DNA of 64,000 nt from Pseudopyrenochaeta lycopersici (Eukaryota > Ascomycota > Dothideomycetes > Pleosporales > Pseudopyrenochaetaceae), in assembly GCA_003313425.1 (NCBI GenBank), contig NHZP01000010.1, positions 1,302,001 to 1,366,000 of the forward strand. Reading direction: 5' to 3'. A program made the position numbers and the translations under genes. The number at the start of each line of letters is the position of its first letter. Position 1 is the first letter of the stretch. This document shows, one piece after another, positions 49,788-63,514 of the stretch. Under the pieces are notes generated by a model, which saw nothing but the letters and a program-made list of their open reading frames with translations, searched no databases and was not told the DNA's origin.

Positions 49788-50221
49788 CTTGAAAGGAATA
49801 AACAACTAGACTGATGTTGTGGCGAGTGTGTTGGAATTTACTGAACATGTGTAACGTGATGTAAAATGCACCACACGAAGACCCACACTTGGTGAAGCCG
49901 TTGCTAACCGCAGTTCAAAGGGAAGTTCCCCGATGTCGGAATGAGCAACAGCTAATTGAGAAGACGCTGAATATAGAGAAGTGCATTGACTATGGCGGGT
50001 GGCAGAGATTCAGTAAAGTATGAGATGGAAATATCATGTGAAGATTGTACTGCATATGTAGCCTAATACATCAATATACCCAATTTTCACTTTTGAACCC
50101 CAATATCCCGAGCAAACCAAACCCAATGCGTAATGCGATTATATCAGATGCAATTCCAATCTGAGATGCTCTTGGAGAGAAAAGGAAAGATGGTCACAGC
50201 AAGTAATCAGCTTTTAGTACC
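49788..50221. other. Intergenic, 430 bases, no gene seen
   Basis: Promoter side of the DUF1989 gene and 3' flank of the isopropylmalate synthase gene. Nothing distinctive. Confidence 0.45.
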
Positions 50222-52240
50222 TTATACGCCCGCACTTTTAACGTCAGCATGATCGCCGTTGACAGCAGCCTCCAATTTATCAACTAAGGTGCTGCGCTTT
50301 TGCTCTTGTATTCTGGGACTCGACTCTGGGCTGGGAATATCAACCGTATTCGACCGCTTAGGCCGGAAGGGGATTGGTGTTGAAGGTCGTGAAGATAGGA
50401 ACTATGCAAAATTAGCCTCTGGTGTCCTTACAACTTGAATAGCAGCAACCAAACTTACAGAAGAAGCAGCGCTCAACAGCGCAATCAGCGACGCCTGAAC
50501 AACATCCTGGTGAATACCCACACCCCATACCTTCTGTGTGCTCTGCGCCGCCGTACATCCTATGTAGGTGGCAGCCTTTGCGTCCTTGCTCGTACCAATT
50601 GTATGCTCGTTGTAGTCGACGACATCCAATTCGATACCCAGACCTCTCAGCGCATCAGCCAGGGAAGAAAGCGCACCATTGCCCGAGCCCCGGATTTCGT
50701 GCTCCTGGCCGTCAATTTCAATGACACCCTTGAACAGACGGCGGAGGTTTCGGCTGCTGACTGTCCTGCCGTCCTGTGCTGCAGCAGGGGTCGCCGAGCG
50801 GTCGGCTGTGATTTCGTAGTCGACGAGGGAGAAGCGGGGGTTGCGCTTGAGATGGTATGCTTCCTCGAAGAGCTGTGTGATTTCTGTGGGGAGAAGTTCG
50901 CGGCCCAGCATGTCGGTTTCTTTTTGAACAATCTTGGAGAAGGCGATTTGCAGGCCACGAGGAAGGTCCAGCTCGAGCTGGCGCTGGATAATCCAAGCCA
51001 CGCCGCCCTTTCCACTCTGTGAATTGACGCGGATGATGGCTTCGTAGGTGCGGCCAATGTCTTGTGGGTCGAGTGGCAGGTAGGGAATCTGCCATGGGGT
51101 GTCGTTTGTGGCACCCTCGCGCTTCCGTTTCGCGAAGCCCTTCTTGATGGCGTCTTGATGCGAGCCGCTGAATGCGCATACAACGAGCTGTCCTCCGTAG
51201 GGTGCACGCGGGTGTACCGGTATCTTGTTGCAGGTTTCGACCATGTCAATGACTGACTTGAGGTCGGAGAAGTTGATGCCCGGGTGTATGCCTTGTGTGT
51301 ACAGATTCAGTCCAAGGGTCACCAGGTCCACGTTTCCTGTGCGCTCTCCATTGCCAAACAGCGTGCCTTCTACTCGGTCTGCGCCTGCCATCTGCGCCAG
51401 TTCTGCCGCCGCAACTGCGCATCCTCGGTCATTGTGAGGGTGCAGAGAGACGCACACCTTTTCGCGCTCGGTGATGTTCTTGCAAAAGTACTCAATTTGA
51501 TCGGCATAGACATTGGGCGTTGACACCTCGACAGTAGCAGGTAGATTGAAGATGAGTGGGTTCTCAACACTCGGCTCCCATGCGGCCTTGACTGCCTCAC
51601 ACACTCTAATCACAAACTCGGGCGAGGAGTCTGAGAAGGTCTCGGGCGAGAACTCATATGCCCATTCTGTGCCCGCGGTGGCAGGATCGTCCTTTGTTAT
51701 CGACCTTGCATACTTTGTGCACTCGACGGCCAGGGCGACCGTCTCCTCATCATTCATGTTGAAGACAATCTGCTGGAAACACGGGCTGGTGGCGAGATAG
51801 AGATGGAGGATGGCTTTCCGGGCGCCTTTTAGAGAGTCGACAGTGCGGCGGATGAGTTCTTTGCGACATGGCGAGAGAACTTGCACCCAAACATCATCCG
51901 GGACTATGCCGGGTGTTTGTATGAGGCGCTGGGTGAAGTCGAAGTCGGTCTGTGAGGCCGAGGGAAAGGAGACTTCAATTTCCTTATAACCCAGCTTGAC
52001 GAGCATGTTGAAGTAGTCCCATTTTTGCGCACCGTCCTAGAGGGCGCCTGTCAGCGCGGCAGGCGCATTTCCTTGTCCGACACTCACCATGGGATCGACC
52101 AGACTCTGATTTCCATCCCTCAAGTCGGTTGACAGCCAGCGCGGCGGCTTGTCAAGGGTTTTGCTGGGCCATGACCTGTCTGGCAGGTTCAGCGGCTTAA
52201 ACGCCTTATATTTCTTTGATGGATCTGCCAGCATCGGCAT
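50222..52240 (-). CDS. LEU4: 2-isopropylmalate synthase (LEU4 type)
   Basis: First committed step of leucine synthesis: acetyl-CoA plus 2-ketoisovalerate to 2-isopropylmalate. Exons 52240-52088, 52036-50459, 50401-50222; introns of 51 and 57 nt. The last intron (GTAAGT..ATAG) must be removed: reading through gives an early stop, while splicing adds a conserved-looking Ser/Pro and Lys-rich tail. Product 636 aa, start [14 protein letters not shown]. Marks: [24 protein letters not shown] (substrate/metal loop), [50 protein letters not shown], then the LeuA regulatory domain with [14 protein letters not shown]. No obvious mitochondrial presequence at this start. No clear Leu3 palindrome found in the 650 bases upstream. 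Confidence 0.96.
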
Positions 52241-52888
52241 CTTGCTCTCTCCCTCGCGTTTGCTTGGAACTGGAATTGGAATGGAAATTGAAATTGGTGT
52301 GTAGGGAGAGGGACAAATGAAGAAACAGAGAAAGAGACAGACACACACACACAGAGAGAGAGAGAAATAAGTGTGAGGGTATTATGTATGGGCACAGGTA
52401 GGAATGCTAGCTATGATTCACAGCCACTGAAAAGTTTCTGAGCTACGACTAAGCAACTCAGCCGTCCACTGAATGGCATATGACGATGCGGGGCACGGAC
52501 TATGGCTTTTTTGCGAATGCGGGGCAGACGCTTGCAAAAGCCGCCGCCCGACTTCGGCATGCAGCGGGTATTCAGGCACGGCGAATGGGAGCATGTTCAA
52601 TTGATTGTTTACGAGTGTTTCAAGGAGATACCGGGGATTGGGACACAGTGCTTGCATTGAAAGGAGACTCAAGCTGACAAGATCGACAATTTCCAAGCAG
52701 GATTGTCGTCACTGTCAAAGGGCGTGCAGAGAGTAGCAGACCAACACCATGCAGTCTTGTAAGGTATTGCGGATAAATTGAGTGTGTCTGCTTGACGCAA
52801 TCAAGGCTAACAATATACGGAGAGCCATCATGGACGGCGACACAGAAGCCGGGTACCTGCCCGTGCGCTCTTGGATTACTATCTTTCC
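52241..52888. other. Promoter region of the isopropylmalate synthase gene
   Basis: 650 bases, no gene. Contains a short (GT/AC)n followed by (CT/AG)n microsatellite at about 52338-52368, close upstream of the LEU4 start, forming a CT-rich leader on the coding strand. Confidence 0.5.
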
Positions 52889-54646
52889 TCAGAAGACTGG
52901 GACTCTCAGCCCACAGCAATCCACCTCGCTTCCCTTGACCGCGATGGTGCGCGCAAAGTACAAGCTGCCAAACTCTTGGACAAAGGCTCGATCAGCTTCG
53001 GACCATGTGTCGAGTCCCATGCGCGACAAGTCATCTCGGTCGATTACAAGTCCATCGCCGTCATCGTCGTCGTCACACTCTTCTATCCGGTCACTCTCCA
53101 TGAGCTGTGACAGTGCCTGGATGAGCAGCGACGACTGCCGGTGGAAGTAGGCAATGATGGCTGTCTCGACAGACTGCGAGTACTCGGCCAGGTCGCCAAT
53201 CAGCTCGCGGTCAGTGTCTCGTTCTGCGGTTGTGTATGCGTCCCGTTCTCCTGCAGATGCCCACCACATGAAGCCAAGGTAGGCAAGCCGCGACCACGTC
53301 ATGGGCTCAACGACAGCGTCGTCGTAGGCTTCGTTGAAATCGTCGTCTGCGCGCTTCGTATCGACCTCGTCGCGCGACAACAAGGGCGTGGCGTCTTCGT
53401 TCTCCTCATCCGTGTACGCTTCGGGCGAGACTTGCGGCCTGTTCCGGAGGTTGAACAGCTCCTTGTGCAGGAGCTTGTATCTCGCCAGGTCGCGTTGGCT
53501 GGCCTTGATCAAGCTTCCGTCGCTGGTGCGTATCCGCGGCCAGCGTCTCGGCTGTGTTGGGGCATTGGCTGTGGGTGGGAGCTCGACTATGATGTCGTAC
53601 AGCTGTGTTTTGGTGCTTATGATCTCGTCGGTCGTGCACGCGGCCCAGCCTTCTGAAGGCTCGGCGCCTGGCGTGTGCCCGCCATGCTTGGGGTTTCGCA
53701 GGTCCTCGAGGAAGGGGATATCGTGGACGCCAACAGAGAAGAGCGTAGGCAGGCGCAGGAGCTCCTCGGTGCCGGGGACGAGGAGCTCGGCGTCACGGGA
53801 CGAGATGCTGGAGAGCACAGAGAGGTTGTACACTGTAGCGCATGAGCTCTATGCTTGTCCATGTTGGGTCAGTCGAGCGTACCAAACTCGCAAGCAGTGC
53901 GGACTGGCGGGCTGCCCACGAAGAGGATGCGTTTGCGCAGCAGCGCCGCCTGCTGTAGCCTGAATACCAAGGGCCCAAACACGTCGATGTACTGCAGTAT
54001 GCAGAGGGCAGGGTGGTGGTCGGGCAGGCTGTCGTCGCTGGGCAGGATGGCGCTCACGGTCGAGATTGCGCGTGCCCGGCTGTGTCCCTTGCCCTCGCCG
54101 TGATGCGACGCTTGCAGTGAGGGCGGCGTCTGCTCTGCCCAGAATTCCTCGAGGGGCGTCACCGCGTCGGCGTCGTCGGCGAGGGTCGCAGCCAGCTTCT
54201 CGAGCCGGCCAGCAAGCAGCCACGCCCGTCCGAGCCTGCCAAACCTGCCCTCCTTCTTCACGAGGATGCCGACCGAGACGAAGTTGGCATTGCGCTCCTC
54301 TGCGCCTGCCTCGCCCTTGGCAAACGCGCTGAGCCCGGCATAGCCCTCGTGCGTGAAGTAGACCAGGTCCGACTGCACAGAATGGAGGCCCGAGGGGAGC
54401 GACTTGAACTCGACAGCGTTGTCGAGCGGAATGTCCGTGGTTGAGCGTTTCCAGGCAATTGTGTAGCTGCATTCCAGCGTCAGCGCACAGCTTCATAGCA
54501 GTCGCCAGGCAGCGGTACGCCGCCGTTCGCATCACCTACCCGACCTTCTTGTCGAAGCGGATCAGGAACAGCGCCTCGATCTTGGGCGCCTCAGCACCAC
54601 TGCTGGCGTCTACATCGGTTGCGCTCGAGTCTGTCGAGGCCGACAT
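52889..54646 (-). CDS. DUF4484 / DENN-like trafficking protein
   Basis: Exons 54646-54540, 54466-53883, 53832-52889; introns 73 and 50 nt. The joins give DKKVG-YTIAWKRSTTDIPLDN and RTACEF-VYNLSVLSSISS. Product 544 aa, start MSASTDSSATDVDASS. The first half contains KIEALFLIRFDKK, AVEFKSLPSGLH, DLVYFTHEGYAGLSAFAKG and PALCILQYIDVFGPLVFRL, in the order of the longin/u-DENN part of LCHN/Anr2-type proteins. The second half has LFSVGVHDIPFLEDL, WAACTTDEIIS and the DUF4484 region with EPMTWSRLAYLGFMWWASAG. Members are thought to act in membrane traffic through Rab or Arf GTPases; this is inference from the family. An acidic Asp run lies near the C-terminus. Confidence 0.85.
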
Positions 54647-55650
54647 GGTGGGTATGCGGACAAGCCGCGGCGATTGAAGCGTTGACAGCGGCCGCGTGAG
54701 CACCCGCGAACCACCCTCATGCATTCATGCATCCATGCATCCCACCGGCTAGCCTCTCCGCGTATACTTGCCCGACTGAAAATACCATTCACCACGACAT
54801 GTCATTCTAACAGGTTATTAGTGCATGAAAACTCTGGTGATTCTGATCTATATTTTTCATCGTCTTCATTCACTATGCAGAAGAGTGCCCCAATACACGT
54901 GGAGACAAGACCAATCATAGTGGCATTGGCCACACCCGAAGACGATTCGTGATATCGAATGCTATGTTATTGCTAGACAGACGTTCATGAATCGCCCTTG
55001 CATGCCTGTGTCTGAGAATTCGCCCCAATTGATTCAATGTGTTTCAGCGCAGCTCCAATTTCATCGCCTTGATTGGCTCGCAGATGCGCCAGAAAGGAAG
55101 GCGCTATCTCTGGAGATGTTGTTTACGGATACCACAAGATCTTATACATACAAATCTTCCCATTATATCCTTTCCAGTCTCCTCAGTCTTCCTCTACTGC
55201 CCCTGCACAACACTGGTCCTGCTTGTGCATATTCACAGAGCGCATCCTGTTTCGAACATCCCAGACAGGTGGGCCTTTCGCCATCACGCTGCTTCACGCA
55301 CTGGCTTATTAGCTATTGCCCTGCATATGCCATGTATGAAAACACTCCTGCCTCCCTGTTAGGCAGTCACGCCTTGACAGAGGGATCAACCTTGTTGAGT
55401 GATGTCACCCTAAACTTTAATCTCCCCACCTGGAGCCCAAGAGTCAGACTGAGAGGAACCATGACCCATGGTGGTTCACCGCTATGATCAACTACGATTA
55501 TAGCAATTCATGCCGTCAGGATACGGTCTCGAAATCCGAGCGAATCAGATTTACTACCCTACCCTATCCTTCACTGTTATTCATTGTCAATTCAACGATC
55601 TCCACGCGACTCTTGTCGACCGTAGATTTCTTCAGTAATTCAGTCCAGCC
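54647..55650. other. Intergenic, 1.0 kb, no gene seen
   Basis: Upstream of the DUF4484 gene and downstream of the third SDR gene. A 166-codon plus-strand ORF (54987-55487) has no motifs and is probably chance. Contains a short CATGCATTCATGCATCCATG run at about 54718-54740. Confidence 0.45.
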
Positions 55651-56850
55651 TTACCACGCACAATGCCCGCCATCAACCCGAAGGTCCTGGGATACCATGT
55701 TAGCTCAACCTGTCTTCGAATTCCAACAACCGCTTGAGGCTTCTTAGATTGATTACCCGTAATGCTAAGATGATCAAGTGCGAGTTTCACTTGTTAGGAC
55801 CACCTCGAATGCAGAGAAATTCACTTACTGCTCCCGTCATATAGCTACTCCCTTCTCCCAGCAGGAACAAAACTGGCGCCCTAAACTCCTCAGGCTGACT
55901 GATCCGACCAAGCATATTCTGCTTCGCCCACTCATCCGTCAGCCCTCGCTCTCTCGCAGCCTGACTGAGTGGCGTGTCAATGTGTCCTGGACTAAGCGTA
56001 TTTACTCTAATGGATGGATACCTACAGCCGGCATGGTCAGTTCATAGCTTCAGAATAATTCAACTAGAGGTGTGCATACTTCACACGCGGCTCAAATGAA
56101 GGATTCGGATTGGTTTCACTTGCTGTGCTTCCGGGAAATGTGTTCTGGGGATGTCCCCATTCCTGTGCAAGACTTCTTGCGAGCTGATGCACAGCAGCCT
56201 TCGACGCGTTGTATGCCGACGTATTGATTCCCTTGTTACTGACATGTCCGCTCATACTCGCAATCAAAACTATACTCCCGGTTACTTGCGCTCGGTGCAT
56301 CTCTTCCGCGACTGCACGAGCAATGAGGAAGGTACCGGTAATGTTTACATCGAGAATCTTCCGGAAAATGTTTGCAGCGTAGTCGCAAGCGTCGCTTTCT
56401 CCAGAGATGGCAGCGCAGGAAACGAGGCCTCGAACTGGGTGGCGCAATAGGGGACGGATGCTGTTGAACGCAGATGTAATGCTTGCTTCATCTTGGACAT
56501 CTAACTGCTGATACAACGCTTTTGTGTCATTGTTCTGGGCAATCTCTTGGATGTCCTCTGGAACCCTTATCAGCGCATCACATGCAGTGCTAATTAAAAG
56601 TCCAATGAAACAAAGCTTACTCCAGATTTCTGGTCTTGGGAACGGGACGAGATCAACAAAGACTACATCCCCCCCACTCTCAAGTATAGCTTTGCCGACT
56701 GTCTTTCCAACCGCTCCTGCTCCGCCAGATACTATGCAATACTGTTAGTCCAGACTTATGTACGCGAAGAACAGCCACACTCAAGATCGTCCGGCCATCT
56801 AGACGGAAGAGGTCTTTAGTGGCGATGTGCGTGGGTGCAAGGTCCGTCAT
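55651..56850 (-). CDS. Short-chain dehydrogenase/reductase (sorbose/xylulose reductase-like)
   Basis: NAD(P)-dependent reductase of 295 aa. Exons 56850-56781, 56731-56621, 56557-56080, 56021-55829, 55686-55651; introns 49, 63, 58 and 142 nt. Marks: TILISGGAGAVGKTVG (cofactor loop, built by the first splice), LYQQLDVQDEASI, SCAAISGES, LIASMSGHVSNKG (Ser), YNASKAA (YxxxK), VNTLSPGHIDTPL. The last 36-nt exon supplies DLRVDGGHCAW, the standard SDR ending, so the long final intron is required. The second acceptor was chosen as CCAG at 56558-56561 because the nearer AAG puts the chain out of frame. Relatives include sorbose and L-xylulose reductases; substrate not proven. Confidence 0.88.
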
Positions 56851-57126
56851 AGTGGAAGTTGGTACTATCAAGCAACGCTCGGCTTGTTCAAGCTTTGTCC
56901 CTGACAGACTTCATGCTTAAGAAAAGGACGTCGCGTTGTACAGACGAGGGCGGGGTCATGACGTAAAGCTGCAGCAGAATTGCATTGTGTACAGATGCTA
57001 TGCTATGCTATGAACAGGACTCCTATGCTCTCGAATCTATATATGTACAGTGAATTGTGCCAGAATGAAATGCGCCATGTACAAACACCACGCCCTAACG
57101 GACCAAAGACGTTCTCCATTATTCGC

Positions 57127-57951
57127 TTATTCGTTGATACGATGCTGCCAAACCTCTTGCTCAGCTCTCGCGGAATACGTGCTCGCTCCCAGAATAGCCT
57201 GCATCTGCTCGACACCAACAAACATGATCTGGCGCGCAACGAACCACCTAATACCCTCGTGGCACGGCGGGCTGGTCAGACTGCCCTGATACGTCCAGAA
57301 CTCGTGGAAATGTAGCACGCTCTCCAAGGCTTGCGTAAAGTCGACGGTGGTCGGCACCTCAACGCCCATCTCATTGAAGCCAATCATTGGGGGAAGCTGC
57401 TCAAAAAAGGTGCTGTTGAAGTTACCCGGGTCGAGGCGAATGGCCATGACGGCCGCTTCGTGGCCCTCGGCATCAACATGGACAAGATGGAGTTCGCCTT
57501 TGCTGCGGACACCACCGACGGTGTGATCGGCAGGCGTGTGAATATGCCATCCCTTCAAGTAGACGGTCTTTTGGTCGAAAGTGAAGCTTGGATGTTTGGT
57601 GTAGTCGCCATCGTGCTGCACCGTGAAGGCAGGGCCATAACCCCAGTTGTACCAGCTACCGGCTATCGAGCCATTGTATTTGAAAAGAGGGACGTGGTTG
57701 AGAGCGAGACCGTTTGCAAGGGACAGAGGAATTGGCGATTGTTGTGTTCCCGTCTGGCACAGCGCGTACTCGGGACGAATGCTACCCCAGTTGAAGGATG
57801 CCTCGTAAGCCCAGTCGTTTTGGGTTCTGTTGCCGCCTGGATCAGTGATATCTTGACGGCCCAGAAGCGAGCGTCTGCTGTTGCCGTGATCCGGGCATCC
57901 AAATACAGCCGGCACAAGGGCCGCAGTGAGTAGCAAAGATTGAAAGAGCAT
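57127..57951 (-). CDS. Secreted alpha-class carbonic anhydrase
   Basis: Reversible CO2 hydration outside the cell. Single exon, 274 aa, ATG at 57951 followed by a signal peptide (MLFQSLLLTAALVPAVFG); the upstream in-frame extension has no ATG. Alpha-CA marks: GTQQSPIPL, the zinc ligands in GWHIHTPADHTV and ELHLVHVD, MAIRLDPGN, and the substrate-pocket segment YQGSLTSPPCHEGIRWFV. Two conserved Cys fit the usual disulphide. Asn-X-Ser/Thr sites (NRT, NGS, NST) agree with secretion. No break seen. Confidence 0.94.
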   Translation of the reverse strand: MLFQSLLLTAALVPAVFGCPDHGNSRRSLLGRQDITDPGGNRTQNDWAYEASFNWGSIRPEYALCQTGTQQSPIPLSLANGLALNHVPLFKYNGSIAGSWYNWGYGPAFTVQHDGDYTKHPSFTFDQKTVYLKGWHIHTPADHTVGGVRSKGELHLVHVDAEGHEAAVMAIRLDPGNFNSTFFEQLPPMIGFNEMGVEVPTTVDFTQALESVLHFHEFWTYQGSLTSPPCHEGIRWFVARQIMFVGVEQMQAILGASTYSARAEQEVWQHRINE

Positions 57952-59688
57952 CCTGGATATCTTGATCGGTTTGTAGCCTGAATGAGCGAATGAGTGAATG
58001 AGTGAATGAGCGAATCGTGATTCTGCGATGACAAACACAGTTGCGCAGCGATGGCTTTATATATTCTGTGAGGTGATTTCCGCCATGGTGCCGACCCTGT
58101 GCGCACATGGTCGATAGCGGTGACCCCAGTCGATGGCGATGAATGAATCGCCAAGCTCACATTGTGAATACCGGTAAACGCCTTCTTTCCCCCGTACCAG
58201 GGTGGCCGCCAAGCCTACGCAATGATAGATGCCTTTCTCTTGCAAGGTGAGCATAACCGCCAATACCGTTGCCAAGGGATTTGGTTTTCTCCAGCATCGT
58301 GCGGCCAGTCTGTACGCGCAACGGTATACATTTTTGGTTCTTTTGTGGCCATGGCAAAAGCCTCAGACAAGGCCTTGTCCATGGAAATGACTCCATCGAA
58401 TGCTATGAAATGGCTGGTGATGTGCCTCGCAAGAACATGTGCGCCTCGTATTCGGGAGAAAGCGAGATCGACTGCGCAATTGTCCTGTTTGCGCACTCAG
58501 GCTTGGCAAGAAATCGTTCGATGTGGACCTTGGCGCGGCCGAAACAGATGAACCTCGTCGCAACTTCACTGCCACGATGTGCCTGCGTCGCTGCATTAAC
58601 TTTGCCCGTCGGCAGTACCCGCCGAAATCAATGGTTGTCGTTGTCGGCCCTTTGCGGAAAATTAGTAACTGATAACAGAAAGGACCTTTCCAGGTTGCAT
58701 TGATGACCAAATACTGGAGGGAAGCACCAGGAGCTCACGTCCGCGAACTAATTGTCGGTAGCGCGTGAATAAGCTTCGAGCCTATGCAGCCTGAACACTG
58801 TCAGATTGTTTTGGTGTTTGGAACATCTCAAGTGGATAGGCTGGCAGGGCTGAGAAACCTCCAGCCCAGGGGCAACCGACAGCACGAGTTGACCAGGTTC
58901 GGCCGTATCTGCAAACTCAATCACCTGACATTAGCTTTCGACGTTCGCTTTGGAAACATGCGAACGGCCATGAAAAGTTTCAGCTGTCAAGATGCACGTT
59001 GAAACAGAGATGGGCCGAATCCACGTACGCTCTAGTCTGCATAGCCTTAAAGTCAGCTCTTGGAGTCTTGGAAGTCGAAAACGTGTACAATGTAGAGTAG
59101 CCAAGCAGTCTCGTGCCCACAAACTCTCATTAAAGGTAGGCTGCGAGGCTCAAAGACTGCCTAGCTTGGCGCCAGAGTTTGATAGACGCGCTATTTTAAT
59201 CTGGGGGATTTGCATTCATGATGGGCTGTGAGGTAGGCTGCGAGGGGGGTACGAGGGGCTACGAGGGGCTACGAGGTGGGGAGCATGCCTGTGCCGCAAG
59301 GGGGGCGTATGGGCAAGACGCGCAACAGGCGGAGAAATTATGGCCATTGTGCAAAGGGGATTGTGGAAGACGTCAATAGTGTCATAGAACTGGAGTGAGA
59401 CACGAATTTTTTTGGAGCGGACCTAGGGTTCTGTTTATATGTATTGATTCACATCGGAGCAACCCGAAAGCGGAGGAATGCGCCATCAAGTCCTCAAAAA
59501 CCAAGGGATGGTGTGAGCAGGACATCATGGTACAAATTGGTTAGGGTGAGAAGTATCCAGAGTGGAAGATGAATATCCGGTTGAGACCAGGGTCACTTAA
59601 GGTGACCATAGTTATCACTGAAGATGAAAGCTAAAACGCGCAAAGGCTTTCATAAAACTGACCCTATTTCATCAACAATGCTATAGCC
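57952..59688. other. Intergenic up to the AT-rich boundary
   Basis: 1.7 kb upstream of the carbonic anhydrase gene. Holds a degenerate 8-base GAATGAGY array just before the start codon (about 57977-58016), a 10-base TACGAGGGGC-type array (59247-59276) and a 13-base direct repeat (59136-59148 and 59233-59245). ORFs on both strands (longest about 144 codons) show no recognisable features. Confidence 0.5.
59247..59276. repeat. Short tandem array, 10-base unit, three copies
   Basis: Three adjacent copies of a TACGAGGGGC-like unit in a G-rich context about 420 bases before the AT-rich boundary. The last copy is diverged (TACGAGGTGG). Confidence 0.7.
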
Positions 59689-59722
59689 CAGTGATGGGCA
59701 AAAATAGTAATTATAGTAAAAT

Positions 59723-59853
59723 AGTAATTACTAGTAATTACTAGTTTACTATTTACTATTGGCCTTAGTTTACTATTTTACTAAATAGTAATTACTATTA
59801 TAGTAATTACTATAGTAATTACTATTTAGTAAAATAGTAAACTAGTAATTACT
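59723..59853. repeat. Subterminal AGTAATTACT palindromes and 30-bp inverted repeat
   Basis: Six copies of the 10-base palindrome start at 59723, 59733, 59787, 59802, 59814 and 59844. Bases 59767-59796 and 59814-59843 are exact reverse complements (30 bp) with a 17-base loop. Such subterminal arrays are transposase-binding regions in characterised hAT elements. Confidence 0.85.
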
Positions 59854-60052
59854 ATTTCTTAAAAAGTAAAAGAATAGCTTATAACTTATATAAAAGGCTC
59901 TATATTATAGTTAGTATACTACCTCTTAAACTTCTAAGATATAGTAGTACTATTTAAAACTAGTATATAAAAGAAGTTTATTTAATACTTTTCTATTTTC
60001 TATCTACTTATATATTTTTATATTTATATTAAAACTAGCGTTATATATATCT

Positions 60053-62647
<2,595 letters not shown>

Positions 62648-63097
62648 TTTTAATTAAAATATAAGATAAAAATATATTAAATAATATATATATTATAGAT
62701 AGTATATAGAAGCTTAAAATAGTTAGTATAGTATAGAATATAGATAGTATAAAATATAATACTATAATAGAACTAATATTTTAAGTAAAATTTATAAAAT
62801 CTAATTTAAAACTTACTTAATATAGCTAATATAATCTTTTTAAAATACTATAAAGCTAAATAGTAGATACTTATATAATAAAAACTATTAGGTCTTAAAT
62901 AATTAAGACTAGTATAATTAATTCTCTTATAAATAGATATTTTTAAAAGTCTTCTTAGTAAATATTCTAGTTTTTACTTTTTTATATTTTTTTAGTAGAT
63001 AATAGTACCTCTATATATCTTATTTTTTTTACTATTATTACATGCTACTGAAATACTACTCCTCTTCTAATTAATTAAAAATGGATTTATATAATAA
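62648..63097. other. AT-rich sequence upstream of the transposase
   Basis: Very AT-rich, no ORF of interest. Expected to contain the transposase promoter and right transposon end. A degenerate candidate end (ATGCTACTG near 63042-63050) is not followed by a copy of CTATAGCC, so it is not accepted. Confidence 0.4.
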
Positions 63098-63302
63098 ACT
63101 AAAATAAAGAAGGTGGAGTAATTATTTATTTCTAATATACTAAAATAAAGAGGGTGGAGTGATTATTTATTTCTAATAAACTAAAATAAAGAGGGTGGAG
63201 TGATTATTTACTTCTAATAAACTAAAATAAAGAGGGTGGAGTGATTATTTACTTCTAATAAACTAAAGTAAAGAAGGTGGAGTAATTATTTACTTCTAAT
63301 AA
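63098..63302. repeat. Tandem array, five copies of a 41-bp unit
   Basis: Copies start at 63098, 63139, 63180, 63221 and 63262. Each has a G-rich core (AGGGTGGAGTGATTATTTA or with AA/TAA variants) inside AT-rich flanks. The middle three are almost identical, the outer two carry shared G-to-A style differences. Contiguous copies without spacers. Confidence 0.92.
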
Positions 63303-63514
63303 ACTAGTATTTTAAGTTAATATATAGTTAATATTAGTACTTAGCTAGCCTAAAAAAATATAGTTATAAAAGAAGGTAAAGATCTATAAGTAAGAAGCTC
63401 TTATCTCTATTTTTTTAAAGAGAAATAACTACTAAGTATCTACTACTTACTACTCTTATAACTATTACTTTTTAGCTTTTTAAAGCTAGATTACTTTATT
63501 TTTTTATAGCTATA

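Noticed and set aside
54987..55487. 166-codon ORF on the plus strand
   Set aside because: No start context, motif, homology feeling or intron; lies in a promoter interval.
26517..56850. Secondary-metabolite gene cluster (three SDRs, MFS transporter, Zn2Cys6 factor)
   Set aside because: No polyketide, peptide or terpene backbone enzyme, and the genes are interleaved with housekeeping genes over 30 kb.
58215..58710. Overlapping ORFs of 93-144 codons upstream of the carbonic anhydrase gene
   Set aside because: Open on both strands, no recognisable domain, no supported splice sites.
63042..63058. Right end of the hAT element at a CTACTG motif
   Set aside because: Weak match to the left terminus and the following 8 bases do not match CTATAGCC.
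63098..63302. CRISPR-like array
   Set aside because: Repeats are directly adjacent with no unique spacers, in a eukaryotic genome.
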